Source: Pararhizobium sp. A13
Lineage (GTDB): Bacteria; Pseudomonadota; Alphaproteobacteria; Rhizobiales; Rhizobiaceae
Direction of reading: 5' to 3'
NCBI RefSeq assembly: GCF_040126305.1
Contig: NZ_CP149511.1
Span: forward strand, 620,001 to 684,000
Length of the DNA: 64,000 bases
Shown: piece by piece, positions 27,675 to 36,338 of the stretch
How positions within the stretch are numbered: the stretch's first letter is position 1
Layout: each line of letters starts with the position of its first letter
Notes under the pieces: generated by a model
Told to the model about the DNA's origin: nothing
The model's input: only the letters and a program-made list of their open reading frames with translations
The model's database searches: none
Made by a program: the position numbers and the translations under genes

Positions 27675-27967
27675 CGTCTGCCTTTCGCCGAAACCAAAAT
27701 TGGTCTGACATCTGAGCAATAATGCAAATCGGACGGGGTGCGTCAAGGGTGTAAAGATGATTCATGCGGGGGACGTTGCGCGCGAGGTCCGGCGTCCGGC
27801 AGGGCACCATTGGATTGCCGTTCAAACCGGGTCCGACGCAGGAATAACTGATCGCCATGGCGGGCCGGCTGCTTGCAAAAATGGCGATGTCCCGGCGGAC
27901 GATGTATGCTGGATAGACGCAGTCCCCTCAAGGACGATCGTCATGTCTTCAAACGGACAGGTGCGAG
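27675..27967. other. Divergent intergenic region between gntR and the phosphoribosyltransferase
   Basis: 293 bases with no credible gene. A short plus-strand frame (27757-28002) lacks a ribosome-binding site and overlaps the next gene. The promoter and GntR operator of the PLP-ABC operon must lie near 27675-27760; AAACCAAAATTGGTCTGAC (27691-27709) contains the near-palindrome ACCAAAATTGGT, a good candidate GntR-type operator. Confidence 0.45.
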
Positions 27968-28621
27968 ATGTCATTCGCAAACCGCCAGGACGCAGGCCTT
28001 AGACTTGCTGCAGCACTCGCCGGCTATCGCGAGAAAAGCCCGGTCATCATCGCCTTGCCGCGCGGCGGCGTTATTGTCGCTGCCGAAGTTGCCCGTGCCC
28101 TCGATGCCCCCCTGGATCTTCTCTTCGTTCAGAAGATCGGTGTACCGTTCCAGCCCGAGTTGGCCATGGGGGCGATCGTCGACGGGCCACAGCCAACGAT
28201 CGTTCGCAATGAAAGCGTGATCCGGCACGCCGGAATTCGCGAGAAGGAATTTTCCGCGGTCTGCGAGAGGGAGCAGAGGGAAATCGAGCGGCGGCGGCAG
28301 TGCTATCTCGGCGATCGCGACACCATTCCTCTCGGTGGGTGCGTGGTCATCGTCGTTGATGACGGAGTTGCAACCGGCTCAACCGTCAAGGCGGCGCTAA
28401 GGGCGATCCGAAGGCAGGGGCCGCGGGAACTGGTGTTGGCCGTTCCGGTTGGGCCGACGGAATCGCTCGAAGCGTTGCGCAGTGACGTCGACAACCTTAT
28501 TTGCCTTGAAGTGCCGTTTCTATTTCTCTCCGTCGGGCATTTTTATCGTGAATTTCAGCAAGTGAGCGACGCGGAAGTCATTGCCGTGCTGGAGGAAGCG
28601 GCTCGGCGCGGGTCCACGTAG
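27968..28621 (+). CDS. Phosphoribosyltransferase-domain protein
   Basis: 217 aa. The PRPP-binding motif VVIVVDDGVATGSTVKAAL (about 125-143) and the upstream PPi loop IIALPRGGVIVAAEVA are characteristic of type I PRTases of the kind often annotated only as predicted phosphoribosyltransferase. A central helical region has EREQREIERRRQCY. The base or other acceptor is unknown; related genes in alphaproteobacteria are often linked to stress regions. It stands alone here, convergent with a LysR gene. Confidence 0.85.
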   Translation: MSFANRQDAGLRLAAALAGYREKSPVIIALPRGGVIVAAEVARALDAPLDLLFVQKIGVPFQPELAMGAIVDGPQPTIVRNESVIRHAGIREKEFSAVCEREQREIERRRQCYLGDRDTIPLGGCVVIVVDDGVATGSTVKAALRAIRRQGPRELVLAVPVGPTESLEALRSDVDNLICLEVPFLFLSVGHFYREFQQVSDAEVIAVLEEAARRGST

Positions 28622-28671
28622 CGCAATCTGGTCCAAGAACACTGCCAACATTCACGGGGTGAATGCGGCAG

Positions 28672-29673
28672 TCAGATTGTCTCGGGCGTCACGCTTGCGA
28701 GCCCCCGCGGATAGGTCCGCTCGGAAAGCGGCACCGCCTCGATCGCAGCGAGCAGGCGATCGACCAGCAGCGTCTCGGCCCGATTGCCGCGTGCGAAACG
28801 TCGGGTGACGATATAGACGTCGGCGGCGGGCGGATTCTGATAAGGCGGCAATTGCCAGAGCTGGCGCGCTTCGATGTCGACCGCGACCACGTGAATCGGC
28901 AGCGGGCCGAAGCCAAAACCGACCTTGATCAGCCGTTTGACTTCTTCGAGATTGGTGAAGAGGCCGAGCACCGGGCCGTTGAAATTCTCCCGCTGCCTCA
29001 GCCGGGCGACCGGTGCCAGCGCGCCGTTTAGGTGATCTGTCTTGAACGAGACGTAGTCCAGACCGGCAAGTTCGGTGATATCGACGCCGCGCTTGCCGAA
29101 CAGCGGATGGCCGGGCGCGCAGAAGAAGCCGAAATGCTCGCGGTAAAGCACCGCATAATCGAGCTCCGGGTGTTTTTCCTGCGCCAGGCAGATGCCGAGG
29201 CCCGCTTCGCTGGTAAGAACTGCGTCGATCACGGCCTGGCTGGCCAAGACCGTTGTCGAAAAGGTGACGCGCGGGAAGGCCTTGTGGAAATCCGCCAGGA
29301 AACGATCGAGAAACGGACACTCGATATGGCTGGCGAAGGCCATCTCGACATGGCCGCTGACCAGATCGGGATCGTCCTCGATTAGGTCGGGAAGGCCGGT
29401 GACGATACGGAACATGGTCCGGCATTCAGCGTAGAGTCGCTCGCCCGCTGGTGTCATACGGAAATGATTGGAGGAGCGATCGATCAGGCGGCAGGCCATG
29501 TGATCTTCGAGACGGCGAAGCGCGTTGCTAATGGTCGGCTGTTTCAACAGCAGCCTATTGCCTGCCGCCGTCAGGCTCTTCTCCTCGACGATCACCGTGA
29601 AGGTACGCAGCAGGTTCCAGTCGATCTCCCAGACGAAGCGGCGTCTCGGCCGGAGCATGGCTACCTCATTCAT
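28672..29673 (-). CDS. LysR-family regulator divergent from the aminotransferase operon
   Basis: About 333 aa from the ATG at 29673 (or 328 aa from 29658); the frame runs on to 29814 but that part does not look like LysR. The helix-turn-helix lies in LLRTFTVIVEEKSLTAAGNRL and LLKQPTISNALRRLEDHM, the effector domain after that. Its 302-base gap to the divergent aminotransferase gene suggests it controls that four-gene operon. Confidence 0.85.
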   Translation of the reverse strand: MNEVAMLRPRRRFVWEIDWNLLRTFTVIVEEKSLTAAGNRLLLKQPTISNALRRLEDHMACRLIDRSSNHFRMTPAGERLYAECRTMFRIVTGLPDLIEDDPDLVSGHVEMAFASHIECPFLDRFLADFHKAFPRVTFSTTVLASQAVIDAVLTSEAGLGICLAQEKHPELDYAVLYREHFGFFCAPGHPLFGKRGVDITELAGLDYVSFKTDHLNGALAPVARLRQRENFNGPVLGLFTNLEEVKRLIKVGFGFGPLPIHVVAVDIEARQLWQLPPYQNPPAADVYIVTRRFARGNRAETLLVDRLLAAIEAVPLSERTYPRGLASVTPETI

Positions 29674-29975
29674 TTCGTGAATGTTACACCTTCGCCTAAT
29701 GTATTTGTCCACTGAAGTCCATTGTGGTTTGATCGTCTCGATCGGCAGACCCAACGCGGCGTTGACGTGACGGACAGAGGCCAGCCGTTTCGTAACTTCG
29801 GAAAGGTTCGCCACAGCAACGGCATGCTCGTCAATTTCAACCGCGGCATGGGCGAGGTTTTCAGCGCCGGAACCCGCGAATGGATGGCAAGGCTGCTGCG
29901 CTCCGATCCGTCGAGCGCCTCATTGCCAACGCCCTCAACCATAACTCAAGCGACGGAACCAGAGCGAAGCAATCC
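29674..29975. promoter_or_regulatory. Divergent control region of the LysR gene and aminotransferase operon
   Basis: 302 bases. No gene can be supported, although frames are open on both strands across 29720-29940 with coding-like composition, so this may be the scar of an older gene. Promoters for both directions must be here. I could not place a T-N11-A LysR box with confidence. Confidence 0.35.
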
Positions 29976-31340
29976 ATGAACATCCAAGCCAGCGAACGGT
30001 CCGCATCCCATCTTTTCTACATGACGCGGCTGCGTCGGCCGCTGGTCGAGCGGGCCGAGGGCATCTATTTCTGGACGAAGGACGGCCGCCGGTTCATCGA
30101 TGGATCGAGCGGGCCGATGGTCAGCAATATCGGCCATGGCAACCGTCACGTCATCGAGGCGATGAAGCGGCAGATGGAAAAGACAACCTTCGCCTATCGC
30201 CTGCATTTCGAGAACGAGCCGGCGGAAGAACTGGCCCGGCGGCTGGCGGCAAAGATGCCGGGTGACCTCGACCGCATCTTCTTTGTTTCCGGCGGCTCGG
30301 AGGCGGTGGAATCGGCGATCAAGCTGGCGCGGCAATGGGCGGTCGCGACCGGCCAACCTAGCCGCTGGAAGGTGATCTGCCGCTTTCCCTCCTATCACGG
30401 AGGCACGATGGGCGCGCTCGGCGTGACGGGCGACCTGGCGCTGACGGAAACATTCGCACCGCAGATCCAGCCAATGCCGGCGATTACCGCGCCAACCGCC
30501 TATCGCGATCGTGACAATCTCACGATGGAACAGCGGGGCTTACGCTATGCCGACATGCTCGAGGAGAAAATCCTTGGCGAAGGCCCCGAAAGCGTCGTCG
30601 CCTTCATCATGGAGCCGATCGGTGGAGCGGCGACGGCGGCCCTTGTGCCGCCAGACAGCTATTTCCTGCGCATCCGCGAGATCTGCGACAAGTACGGCAT
30701 CCTGCTCATCCATGACGAGGTAATGAGCGGGGCTGCCCGCACCGGGCGTTATCTCGGCGGCGATCACTGGAACTGCAAGCCGGATATCATCACGCTGTCG
30801 AAAGGCATCGGCTCTGGCTATGCCGCGCTTGGCGCGATGGCAGCCTCCGCCAAACTGGTGAAGCCGGTGCTCGACATGGGTGGCTTCCAACATGGCCATA
30901 CTTATGCCGGCAACCCGCTCGCCTGTGCGGCCGGGCTTGCGGTGCTCGAGGAAATGGAAAAGCTCGGCTGCGAGGCAAACGCGACCGCGATGGGCGATCT
31001 CCTGAAGTCCGAGCTTGAAGGGCTTTCGAAGCGCTTTCCCTTTGTCGCCGGGGTGCGCGGCAAAGGACTGCTGATCGGCGCCGATTTGGTTGCCGATCCC
31101 CTGACATTCAAGCCCCTGCCTAAAGCAAAGGCAGCGAACCAGCGCCTGCTCGACATCGCCTATGACAAGGGCCTCATCCTCTATTCCCGGCGCATTCGCG
31201 GCGACGGCGCCGAACTCGACAACATCATCCTTGCGCCGCCACTGATCATTACGGCGAAACAGATCGGCGATATGGTGTCGATCCTCAGCGACAGCTTCGA
31301 GATTTTGGCGCGCGATCTCGAACTCCCGGTTAACGGCTGA
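29976..31340 (+). CDS. Class III (omega) aminotransferase
   Basis: 454 aa from the ATG at 29976; a longer frame to 29880 has no site. Fold-type I class III features are IFFVSGGSEAVESAIKLAR, the PLP aspartate in LLIHDEVMSGAARTG and the PLP lysine in IITLSKGIGSGYAALGA. Such enzymes deaminate terminal amines or beta-amino acids with pyruvate or 2-oxoglutarate as acceptor. It is first in an operon with a beta-keto acid cleavage enzyme nine bases downstream, which suggests that its product is a beta-keto acid, hence a beta-amino acid substrate (inference). Confidence 0.9.
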   Translation: MNIQASERSASHLFYMTRLRRPLVERAEGIYFWTKDGRRFIDGSSGPMVSNIGHGNRHVIEAMKRQMEKTTFAYRLHFENEPAEELARRLAAKMPGDLDRIFFVSGGSEAVESAIKLARQWAVATGQPSRWKVICRFPSYHGGTMGALGVTGDLALTETFAPQIQPMPAITAPTAYRDRDNLTMEQRGLRYADMLEEKILGEGPESVVAFIMEPIGGAATAALVPPDSYFLRIREICDKYGILLIHDEVMSGAARTGRYLGGDHWNCKPDIITLSKGIGSGYAALGAMAASAKLVKPVLDMGGFQHGHTYAGNPLACAAGLAVLEEMEKLGCEANATAMGDLLKSELEGLSKRFPFVAGVRGKGLLIGADLVADPLTFKPLPKAKAANQRLLDIAYDKGLILYSRRIRGDGAELDNIILAPPLIITAKQIGDMVSILSDSFEILARDLELPVNG

Positions 31341-31349
31341 GGACGCGGC

Positions 31350-32282
31350 ATGGCAACGAAGAAAGTCATCATCACCTGCGCTGTGACCGGGTCGGTGCAC
31401 ACGCCATCGATGAGCCGATATCTGCCGGTGACGCCGGATGAGATCGCCGAACAGGCGATTGCCGCGGCGGAAGCGGGCGCCTCGATCCTGCATCTGCATG
31501 CGCGCAATCCCTCCGACGGACGGCCGACCGCAGATCCCACGGTTTTCATGCAATTCCTGCCGCTCATCAAGCAGACGACGGACGCCGTCATCAATATTTC
31601 GACCGGCGGTAGTTCGCTGATGTTGCTCGACGACCGGTTGGCGGCGGCGCTGAAGGCAGAGCCGGAAATGTGTTCGCTCAACATGGGATCGATGAATTTC
31701 GGCATCTTTCCGCTCGCCAAGCCCGGAATGGAATGGCAGCACGACTGGGAGCCGCACCTCCTGGAGGCGACGCGCGGCACAATCTTCAAGAACACCTTTG
31801 CCGATATCGAGGACATCCTCAAACGGCTGGGCGAGGGGTGTGGCACGCGATTCGAGTTCGAATGCTACGATGTCGGCCACCTCTATTCGCTGAAGCATTT
31901 TTACGATCGCGGACTGGTCAGGGGACCGCTGTTCATCCAGTTCGTCCTCGGCATTCTCGGCGGCATCGGCGCTGATCCGGACAATATCAGCCACATGAAG
32001 CGGATCGCCGACAAGCTGTTCGGCGACGACTACCGCTTCTCGGTGTTGGCCGCCGGGCGCCAGCAGATGCCGCTGATTACCATGGGCGCGGCGATGGGCG
32101 GCAATGTCCGGGTCGGGCTGGAAGACAACCTCTATCTGGGGCGCGGCGAACTTGCGAAATCCAATGCCGAGCAGGTGAGCCGCATCCGGACGATCCTCGA
32201 AGCCCTCTCGCTGGAGATCGCCACACCGGACGATGCACGGGCGATGCTTTCGCTCAAGGGCGGCGATCGGGTGGCGTTCTGA
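31350..32282 (+). CDS. Beta-keto acid cleavage enzyme (BKACE, DUF849 family)
   Basis: 310 aa, full length. Zinc-binding HLHARNPSDGRPTADP (two His of the HxH pair), the N-terminal KVIITCAVTGSVHTPSMS block and the FEFECYDVGHLYSL motif are those of the Kce/BKACE family. By family knowledge it condenses a beta-keto acid with acetyl-CoA and splits the product into acetoacetate and a new CoA ester; 3-keto-5-aminohexanoate (lysine fermentation) is the founding substrate, and others include beta-ketoadipate, dehydrocarnitine and 5-hydroxy-3-oxohexanoate. The stop shares a base with the next start (TGATG). Confidence 0.92.
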   Translation: MATKKVIITCAVTGSVHTPSMSRYLPVTPDEIAEQAIAAAEAGASILHLHARNPSDGRPTADPTVFMQFLPLIKQTTDAVINISTGGSSLMLLDDRLAAALKAEPEMCSLNMGSMNFGIFPLAKPGMEWQHDWEPHLLEATRGTIFKNTFADIEDILKRLGEGCGTRFEFECYDVGHLYSLKHFYDRGLVRGPLFIQFVLGILGGIGADPDNISHMKRIADKLFGDDYRFSVLAAGRQQMPLITMGAAMGGNVRVGLEDNLYLGRGELAKSNAEQVSRIRTILEALSLEIATPDDARAMLSLKGGDRVAF

Positions 32283-32794
32283 TGGTGGAGCTTTCAACCC
32301 CGTTACCGAACGTCCGCCTGGCCGTGGCCGAGGACGCGAAGCTGATCCATACCGGTTTGCTGACAATCGCCAAGCATCTTGGTTCGGAAGAAAGGGTAAC
32401 GTCGACGCCGGACGATATCCGCAGGCACGGATTTGGTGCGCAACCGGCCTTCACCGGACTGATTGCGGAAATCGACGGAGCCTTCGCGGGCATGTGCCTC
32501 TTCTTCCAGAGTTTTTCTACATGGCGCGGGCAGAAGGGTGCCTATATTCAGGATATCGTCGTCGAGGAGCAATTTCGCGGTGCAGGCATCGGGGTAGCGC
32601 TTCTACGCCATACGGCAGCGCATGTCCGCGCGAGCGGCGGCGCCTATCTGCGGCTGTCCGTCGACGCAAGAAACGTTTCGGCGCGGCATTTCTACGAGCG
32701 GATGGGGCTTGCCTGGTCAGAAGAAGAGCGCATTCATGCCGTCTATGGCGATGCCTTCGAAACGCTTGCCGGGCTGCATGAGAGCGGGGTTTGA
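32282..32794 (+). CDS. GNAT-family N-acetyltransferase
   Basis: 170 aa. Acetyl-CoA motif A is QDIVVEEQFRGAGIGVALL (R-G-A-G-I-G), motif B is LSVDARNVSARHFYERMGL, both typical of diamine/polyamine-type GNAT enzymes (spermidine acetyltransferase likeness is inferred from SVDARNxxAxxFYxxxG). Its start overlaps the BKACE stop by one base. An acetyltransferase next to a deacetylase suggests transient N-acetylation of an amine in the pathway. Confidence 0.88.
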   Translation: MVELSTPLPNVRLAVAEDAKLIHTGLLTIAKHLGSEERVTSTPDDIRRHGFGAQPAFTGLIAEIDGAFAGMCLFFQSFSTWRGQKGAYIQDIVVEEQFRGAGIGVALLRHTAAHVRASGGAYLRLSVDARNVSARHFYERMGLAWSEEERIHAVYGDAFETLAGLHESGV

Positions 32795-32803
32795 GAGAAA
32801 AAC

Positions 32804-33823
32804 ATGAAGACCTTCTATGCGAACGAACAGAAGCAGCATGATCCGAAGATGTTCCTGTCCAGCGGCGCAGCGCAGCCCAATCCGGAAAAGCCGGAGCGCG
32901 TCGAGCGACTGCTTGCCGGCGCTAGGGCGGCCGGCTGCGAGATCGTCCGGCCCCGTGATCACGGCGTAAAGCCGATCGCCGCCATCCATACGCCCGAATA
33001 TATCGAGTTCCTGCAAAACATCTTCCTGCGCTGGCAGCGGATCGAGGGCGCTTCGGAAGAGGTGATCCCGAACATCCATCCGCTGGCCCGCACCGACCGC
33101 TATCCCGCCTCCGCTGTCGGTCAGGCCGGCTATCATATGGCCGATACCGCCTGCCCGATTTCCGCCGATACCTGGGGCAGCGCTTGCTGGAGCGCTTGGA
33201 GTGCGGTCGAGGCGGCGGAAGTCGTGCTTGCCGGCGAGCGCTCGGCCTATGCGCTTTGCCGCCCACCGGGCCACCACGCCTTTGCCGATGTCGCCGGCGG
33301 CTTCTGTTTCCTCAACAATTCCGCGATCGCCGCACAGCACCTGTTAAGGTCGTCAAAACGCGTCGCCATTCTCGATGTCGACCTGCATCACGGCAACGGC
33401 ACGCAGGGAATCTTTTACGCCCGCAACGACGTGCTGACGGTCTCACTGCATGCCGATCCCGTCCGCTTCTATCCCTTTTACTGGGGCAATGCCGACGAAC
33501 GCGGCGAGGGCCCCGGTCTCGGTTATAATTTCAACCTGCCGCTGCCGCGTAAGACGTCCGATGTGGGATTTTTGGACGCGCTTGATGTCGCCAACCGCCG
33601 CATCGAAGCCTATGGACCGGACGCGTTGGTCGTGGCACTCGGCCTCGATGCCTTCGAAGGCGACCCTTTCGGCGGGCTGTCCGTTTCGACGCCAGGCTTT
33701 GCACGGATCGCCGAGGCGATCAGCGGGCTCGGCTTGCCGACGGTTATCGTTCAGGAAGGCGGTTATCTCTGCGACGCGTTGAGCGCCAATCTCACGTCGT
33801 TCCTGACGGGATTTGTCCATTGA
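32804..33823 (+). CDS. HDAC-like amidohydrolase (acetylpolyamine amidohydrolase type)
   Basis: 339 aa. Class II deacetylase signature: RPPGHHAFADVAGGFCFLNN (His-His dyad), zinc ligands in ILDVDLHHGNGTQGIFY, and LGLDAFEGDPFGG for the third zinc aspartate. The insertion HADPVRFYPFYWGNADERG is the hallmark of acetylpolyamine amidohydrolases and narrows the active site. It would remove an N-acetyl group from a small amine. It is last in the operon, nine bases after the GNAT gene, and the accessory region starts right after its stop. Confidence 0.9.
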   Translation: MKTFYANEQKQHDPKMFLSSGAAQPNPEKPERVERLLAGARAAGCEIVRPRDHGVKPIAAIHTPEYIEFLQNIFLRWQRIEGASEEVIPNIHPLARTDRYPASAVGQAGYHMADTACPISADTWGSACWSAWSAVEAAEVVLAGERSAYALCRPPGHHAFADVAGGFCFLNNSAIAAQHLLRSSKRVAILDVDLHHGNGTQGIFYARNDVLTVSLHADPVRFYPFYWGNADERGEGPGLGYNFNLPLPRKTSDVGFLDALDVANRRIEAYGPDALVVALGLDAFEGDPFGGLSVSTPGFARIAEAISGLGLPTVIVQEGGYLCDALSANLTSFLTGFVH

Positions 33824-33825
33824 CA

Positions 33826-33925
33826 CCGTGGCCTCACGCCGTTGATTTATGGCCACGTCAACCCTTATGGCCGCTTCGATCTCGATTCGAACAACCGCAT
33901 CGCTTTCGAAAGGGCCGCCACGTAA
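33826..33925 (+). pseudogene. C-terminal tail of a Tn3-family transposase (likely)
   Basis: Directly after the deacetylase stop the frame reads [20 protein letters not shown], then ends in AFERAAT and TAA (33923-33925). The LSPLxxxHxNxYGRF pattern is the end of Tn3-type transposases. About 30 codons remain with no upstream part, so the junction at 33825 looks like a transposon-mediated deletion or insertion edge. Short similarity only; a database search is needed to be firm. Confidence 0.45.
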
Positions 33926-34136
33926 GACGGGAGGGTGCGAAAGGTTGTTGCAATAATCTGTCGTCCAAGCCTAACTTTAATTGGGGGGCATGCATTGCTG
34001 GCGCTTTGCGACTTGGCAGAAGGAGCTGAAGACAGCCCCAATACGGCGGTACGAAATTCCGCAAAGCCGTCAGGCATTGCCAGACCACAGCGAAACCTGC
34101 ATATTTCCATCATTCTTGGCCCAAGAGGAGATTGAA

Positions 34137-34244
34137 ATGAAAACGATCATGTCCAGCCTCAAAACCATTCGTGTACAACAGGACATGACCGTTGATGCAT
34201 TCCAATCATCTCAACAGGGAGAAGCGCGCGCAAAAACGCCGTAG
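34137..34244 (+). CDS. Possible 35-aa leader peptide overlapping the ABC exporter start
   Basis: MKTIMSSLKTIRVQQDMTVD... begins at 34137 with a strong ribosome-binding site (AAGAGGAG seven bases upstream) and stops at 34244, overlapping the exporter gene start by about 50 bases in another frame. The exporter's own start codons have no comparable site, so translation of the exporter may depend on coupling to this peptide. Alternatively the frames were once joined and an indel separated them. Confidence 0.45.
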   Translation: MKTIMSSLKTIRVQQDMTVDAFQSSQQGEARAKTP

Positions 34245-36039
34245 AAGCTTTTTCCCCCGCCTCTTCTCTTCCCGCGGTGGCTCGGCGGAGCGTCAAAAAG
34301 CTCGCGTTCGTGCGCAGTGCTTTATCTCCTACTATAGGCCACATCTACCGCTTCTGTTTGCAGACTTGTTGTGCGCGGTCCTGGTAGCCGCCACGGCAGT
34401 GGCCATGCCGCTTATCGCCAACCACATCGTTAGCCGCCTGCCGGACCTGGCCGAAGCGCCAGATGCCCTTCATCAGATTCTGGCCTTGGGCGGCGTCATG
34501 CTCGGCGTTTTCCTTGTGCAGGCCTTCGCAACCTACTTCGTGGACTATCAGGGCCATGTAATGGGAGCCAAGATCGAGGCGCAGGTTCGCAAGGAATTGT
34601 TCGAGCACTGCCAAAAGCTGTCTTTCAGCTTCTATGACCGGCAGCGCACCGGGCAACTGATGAGCCGCATAAGCAATGACTCGCTCTGGCTGGGCGAGCT
34701 TTTCCACCACGGCCCCGAGGACATTGCCATCAGCATCCTTAAATTCGGGGGAGCAATGGCAGTACTCGCCCTGATTGATCCCGTTATTGCTTTGCTGATT
34801 GCGCTTCTGATCCCGTTCGCAGTTGCTTACGCGATGCATTTCAACGGCCATATGAATGTCGCCCTTCGCACAAGCAAGGAGAGGATCGGTGACATCAATG
34901 AACGGGTGGAGGACGCGCTAGGCGGTATCCGCGTAGTGCAATCCTTCGCCAATGAAGGCGACGAACTGCGCCGCTTCCAAGTGGAAAACCAGCGGTTTCT
35001 CGACAGCCGCAAAGCGGGCTACCGCAGCGAAGCGTTGCTCTGGGTCGGCATGGATGGATTCTCCCAGGTCGTCACCATTGTGGTGATCGTGTTCGGAGCC
35101 ATCCGCATTCTCACCGCCGACCTTTCCGCTGCCGATATGCTGACACTGCTGCTTTGCGTCGGCGTGCTGGTCGATCCGGTGCGGCGGCTCGACAATTTCA
35201 TCCGGCTTTGGCAGGAAGGCTACACGGGCTTCGTCCGAGCCATGGAATTGCTTGAAGAAGAGCCCGACATTGCGGACCGCCCCGCCGCCAAGCCACTTGG
35301 CCAGGTTATCGGCGCCATCGGCTTCAACTCTGTCAGCTTCGGCTACGAGGAAGAAGGCCCACTTGTGCTCCACGAGGTGTCATTCGCCGTCGAGCCGGGA
35401 GAGTTTGTGGCGTTGGTCGGGCCATCAGGGGTAGGCAAAAGCACGCTCTGCAGCCTCGTCCCGCGCTTCTACGACGTGCAGTCCGGCAGCGTGACCATTG
35501 ACGGGCAGGATGTCCGCGATGTCAGCCTGGCCTCTTTGCGGCTCAATGTCGGTGTGGTCCAGCAGGATGTGTATCTGTTCAGTGGCACCGTGATCGACAA
35601 TCTGCGCTACGGCCGCCCCGAGGCGACGGACGAGGACATCATCGCGGCGGCGAAGGCGGCCAATGCGCATGATTTCATCGTGGCACTGCCGCAAGGTTAT
35701 AACACCGACATCGGGCAGCGCGGGGTGAAGCTCTCGGGCGGTCAGAAGCAGAGGCTGACCATCGCCCGTGCTTTCCTCAAGAACCCGCCGGTATTGATCT
35801 TTGACGAAGCCACCAGCGCACTCGACAATGAGAGCGAGCGGACGGTGCAGGAGGCGTTGCTGGGATTGGTCAGGGGCCGCACGACCATAGTCATCGCCCA
35901 TCGCCTTTCCACCGTCCGGCATGCGGATAGAATTCTTGTACTTACGCGAGATGGCATTGTCGAGGAAGGCACACATCAGGCGCTGATCGCGGCCGGCGGC
36001 GTGTATGCTGGATTGCACGAAATGCATGCCAGTATTTAA
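34192..36039 (+). CDS. ABC exporter, fused membrane and ATPase domains (MsbA/LmrA type)
   Basis: 615 aa. A basic N-terminus (about 1-45) is followed by six membrane helices (about 50-330) and an ATPase domain with Walker A GPSGVGKST, signature LSGGQKQRLTIARAF, Walker B VLIFDEATSALD and the H-loop IAHRLSTV, all intact. It works as a homodimer exporting a lipid, peptide or drug. It lies alone just inside the left edge of the accessory region. The first Met codon and the next are adjacent; the exact start is uncertain because of the overlapping short frame. Confidence 0.88.
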   Translation: MMHSNHLNREKRAQKRRRSFFPRLFSSRGGSAERQKARVRAQCFISYYRPHLPLLFADLLCAVLVAATAVAMPLIANHIVSRLPDLAEAPDALHQILALGGVMLGVFLVQAFATYFVDYQGHVMGAKIEAQVRKELFEHCQKLSFSFYDRQRTGQLMSRISNDSLWLGELFHHGPEDIAISILKFGGAMAVLALIDPVIALLIALLIPFAVAYAMHFNGHMNVALRTSKERIGDINERVEDALGGIRVVQSFANEGDELRRFQVENQRFLDSRKAGYRSEALLWVGMDGFSQVVTIVVIVFGAIRILTADLSAADMLTLLLCVGVLVDPVRRLDNFIRLWQEGYTGFVRAMELLEEEPDIADRPAAKPLGQVIGAIGFNSVSFGYEEEGPLVLHEVSFAVEPGEFVALVGPSGVGKSTLCSLVPRFYDVQSGSVTIDGQDVRDVSLASLRLNVGVVQQDVYLFSGTVIDNLRYGRPEATDEDIIAAAKAANAHDFIVALPQGYNTDIGQRGVKLSGGQKQRLTIARAFLKNPPVLIFDEATSALDNESERTVQEALLGLVRGRTTIVIAHRLSTVRHADRILVLTRDGIVEEGTHQALIAAGGVYAGLHEMHASI

Positions 36040-36071
36040 AACGTCAATCCTTTCGGCGCGGGCTGACACCA

Positions 36072-36188
36072 GAAGATATCGTGTGTTCCGGCATGCAATT
36101 TTGGATGCCGAATGACAGATAATGTGAGCAATCGGCCGGTCTCGGGCTGCACAGGACCAATGTGCGATCGGCCCAGCCAGTCGTCAGT
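36072..36188. repeat. Direct repeat copy A (117 bp), near-identical to 40961-41073
   Basis: It starts GAAGATATCGTGTGTTCCGG and ends CCCAGCCAGTCGTCAGT. Compared with copy B there are only a handful of substitutions plus one four-base duplication (CCAG) near the right end. No open frame or hairpin explains it. It lies between the ABC exporter and the convergent PBP gene. Confidence 0.9.
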
Positions 36189-36338
36189 TAGATGAGGAGA
36201 TCCCGGTCCGAGCACCGCGGTGGCGGTGCGTGCGGACGCTTGGCTTCCTGGCTGCGAGACTTTCGCTTGTCGCAGACGCCCTGATTTTTGATGCAGCGTC
36301 TATCGATACTCAGTTTGTAGACTCTCGCGGCCGCCCAG
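36189..36338. other. Spacer between repeat A and the PBP stop
   Basis: 150 bases with no gene; short antisense frames only. It forms the 3' flank of the PBP gene; no T-rich terminator was found. Confidence 0.4.

Noticed and set aside
30540..32366. 608-codon minus-strand frame opposite the aminotransferase and BKACE genes
   Set aside because: Spans two real genes on the other strand; shadow frame.
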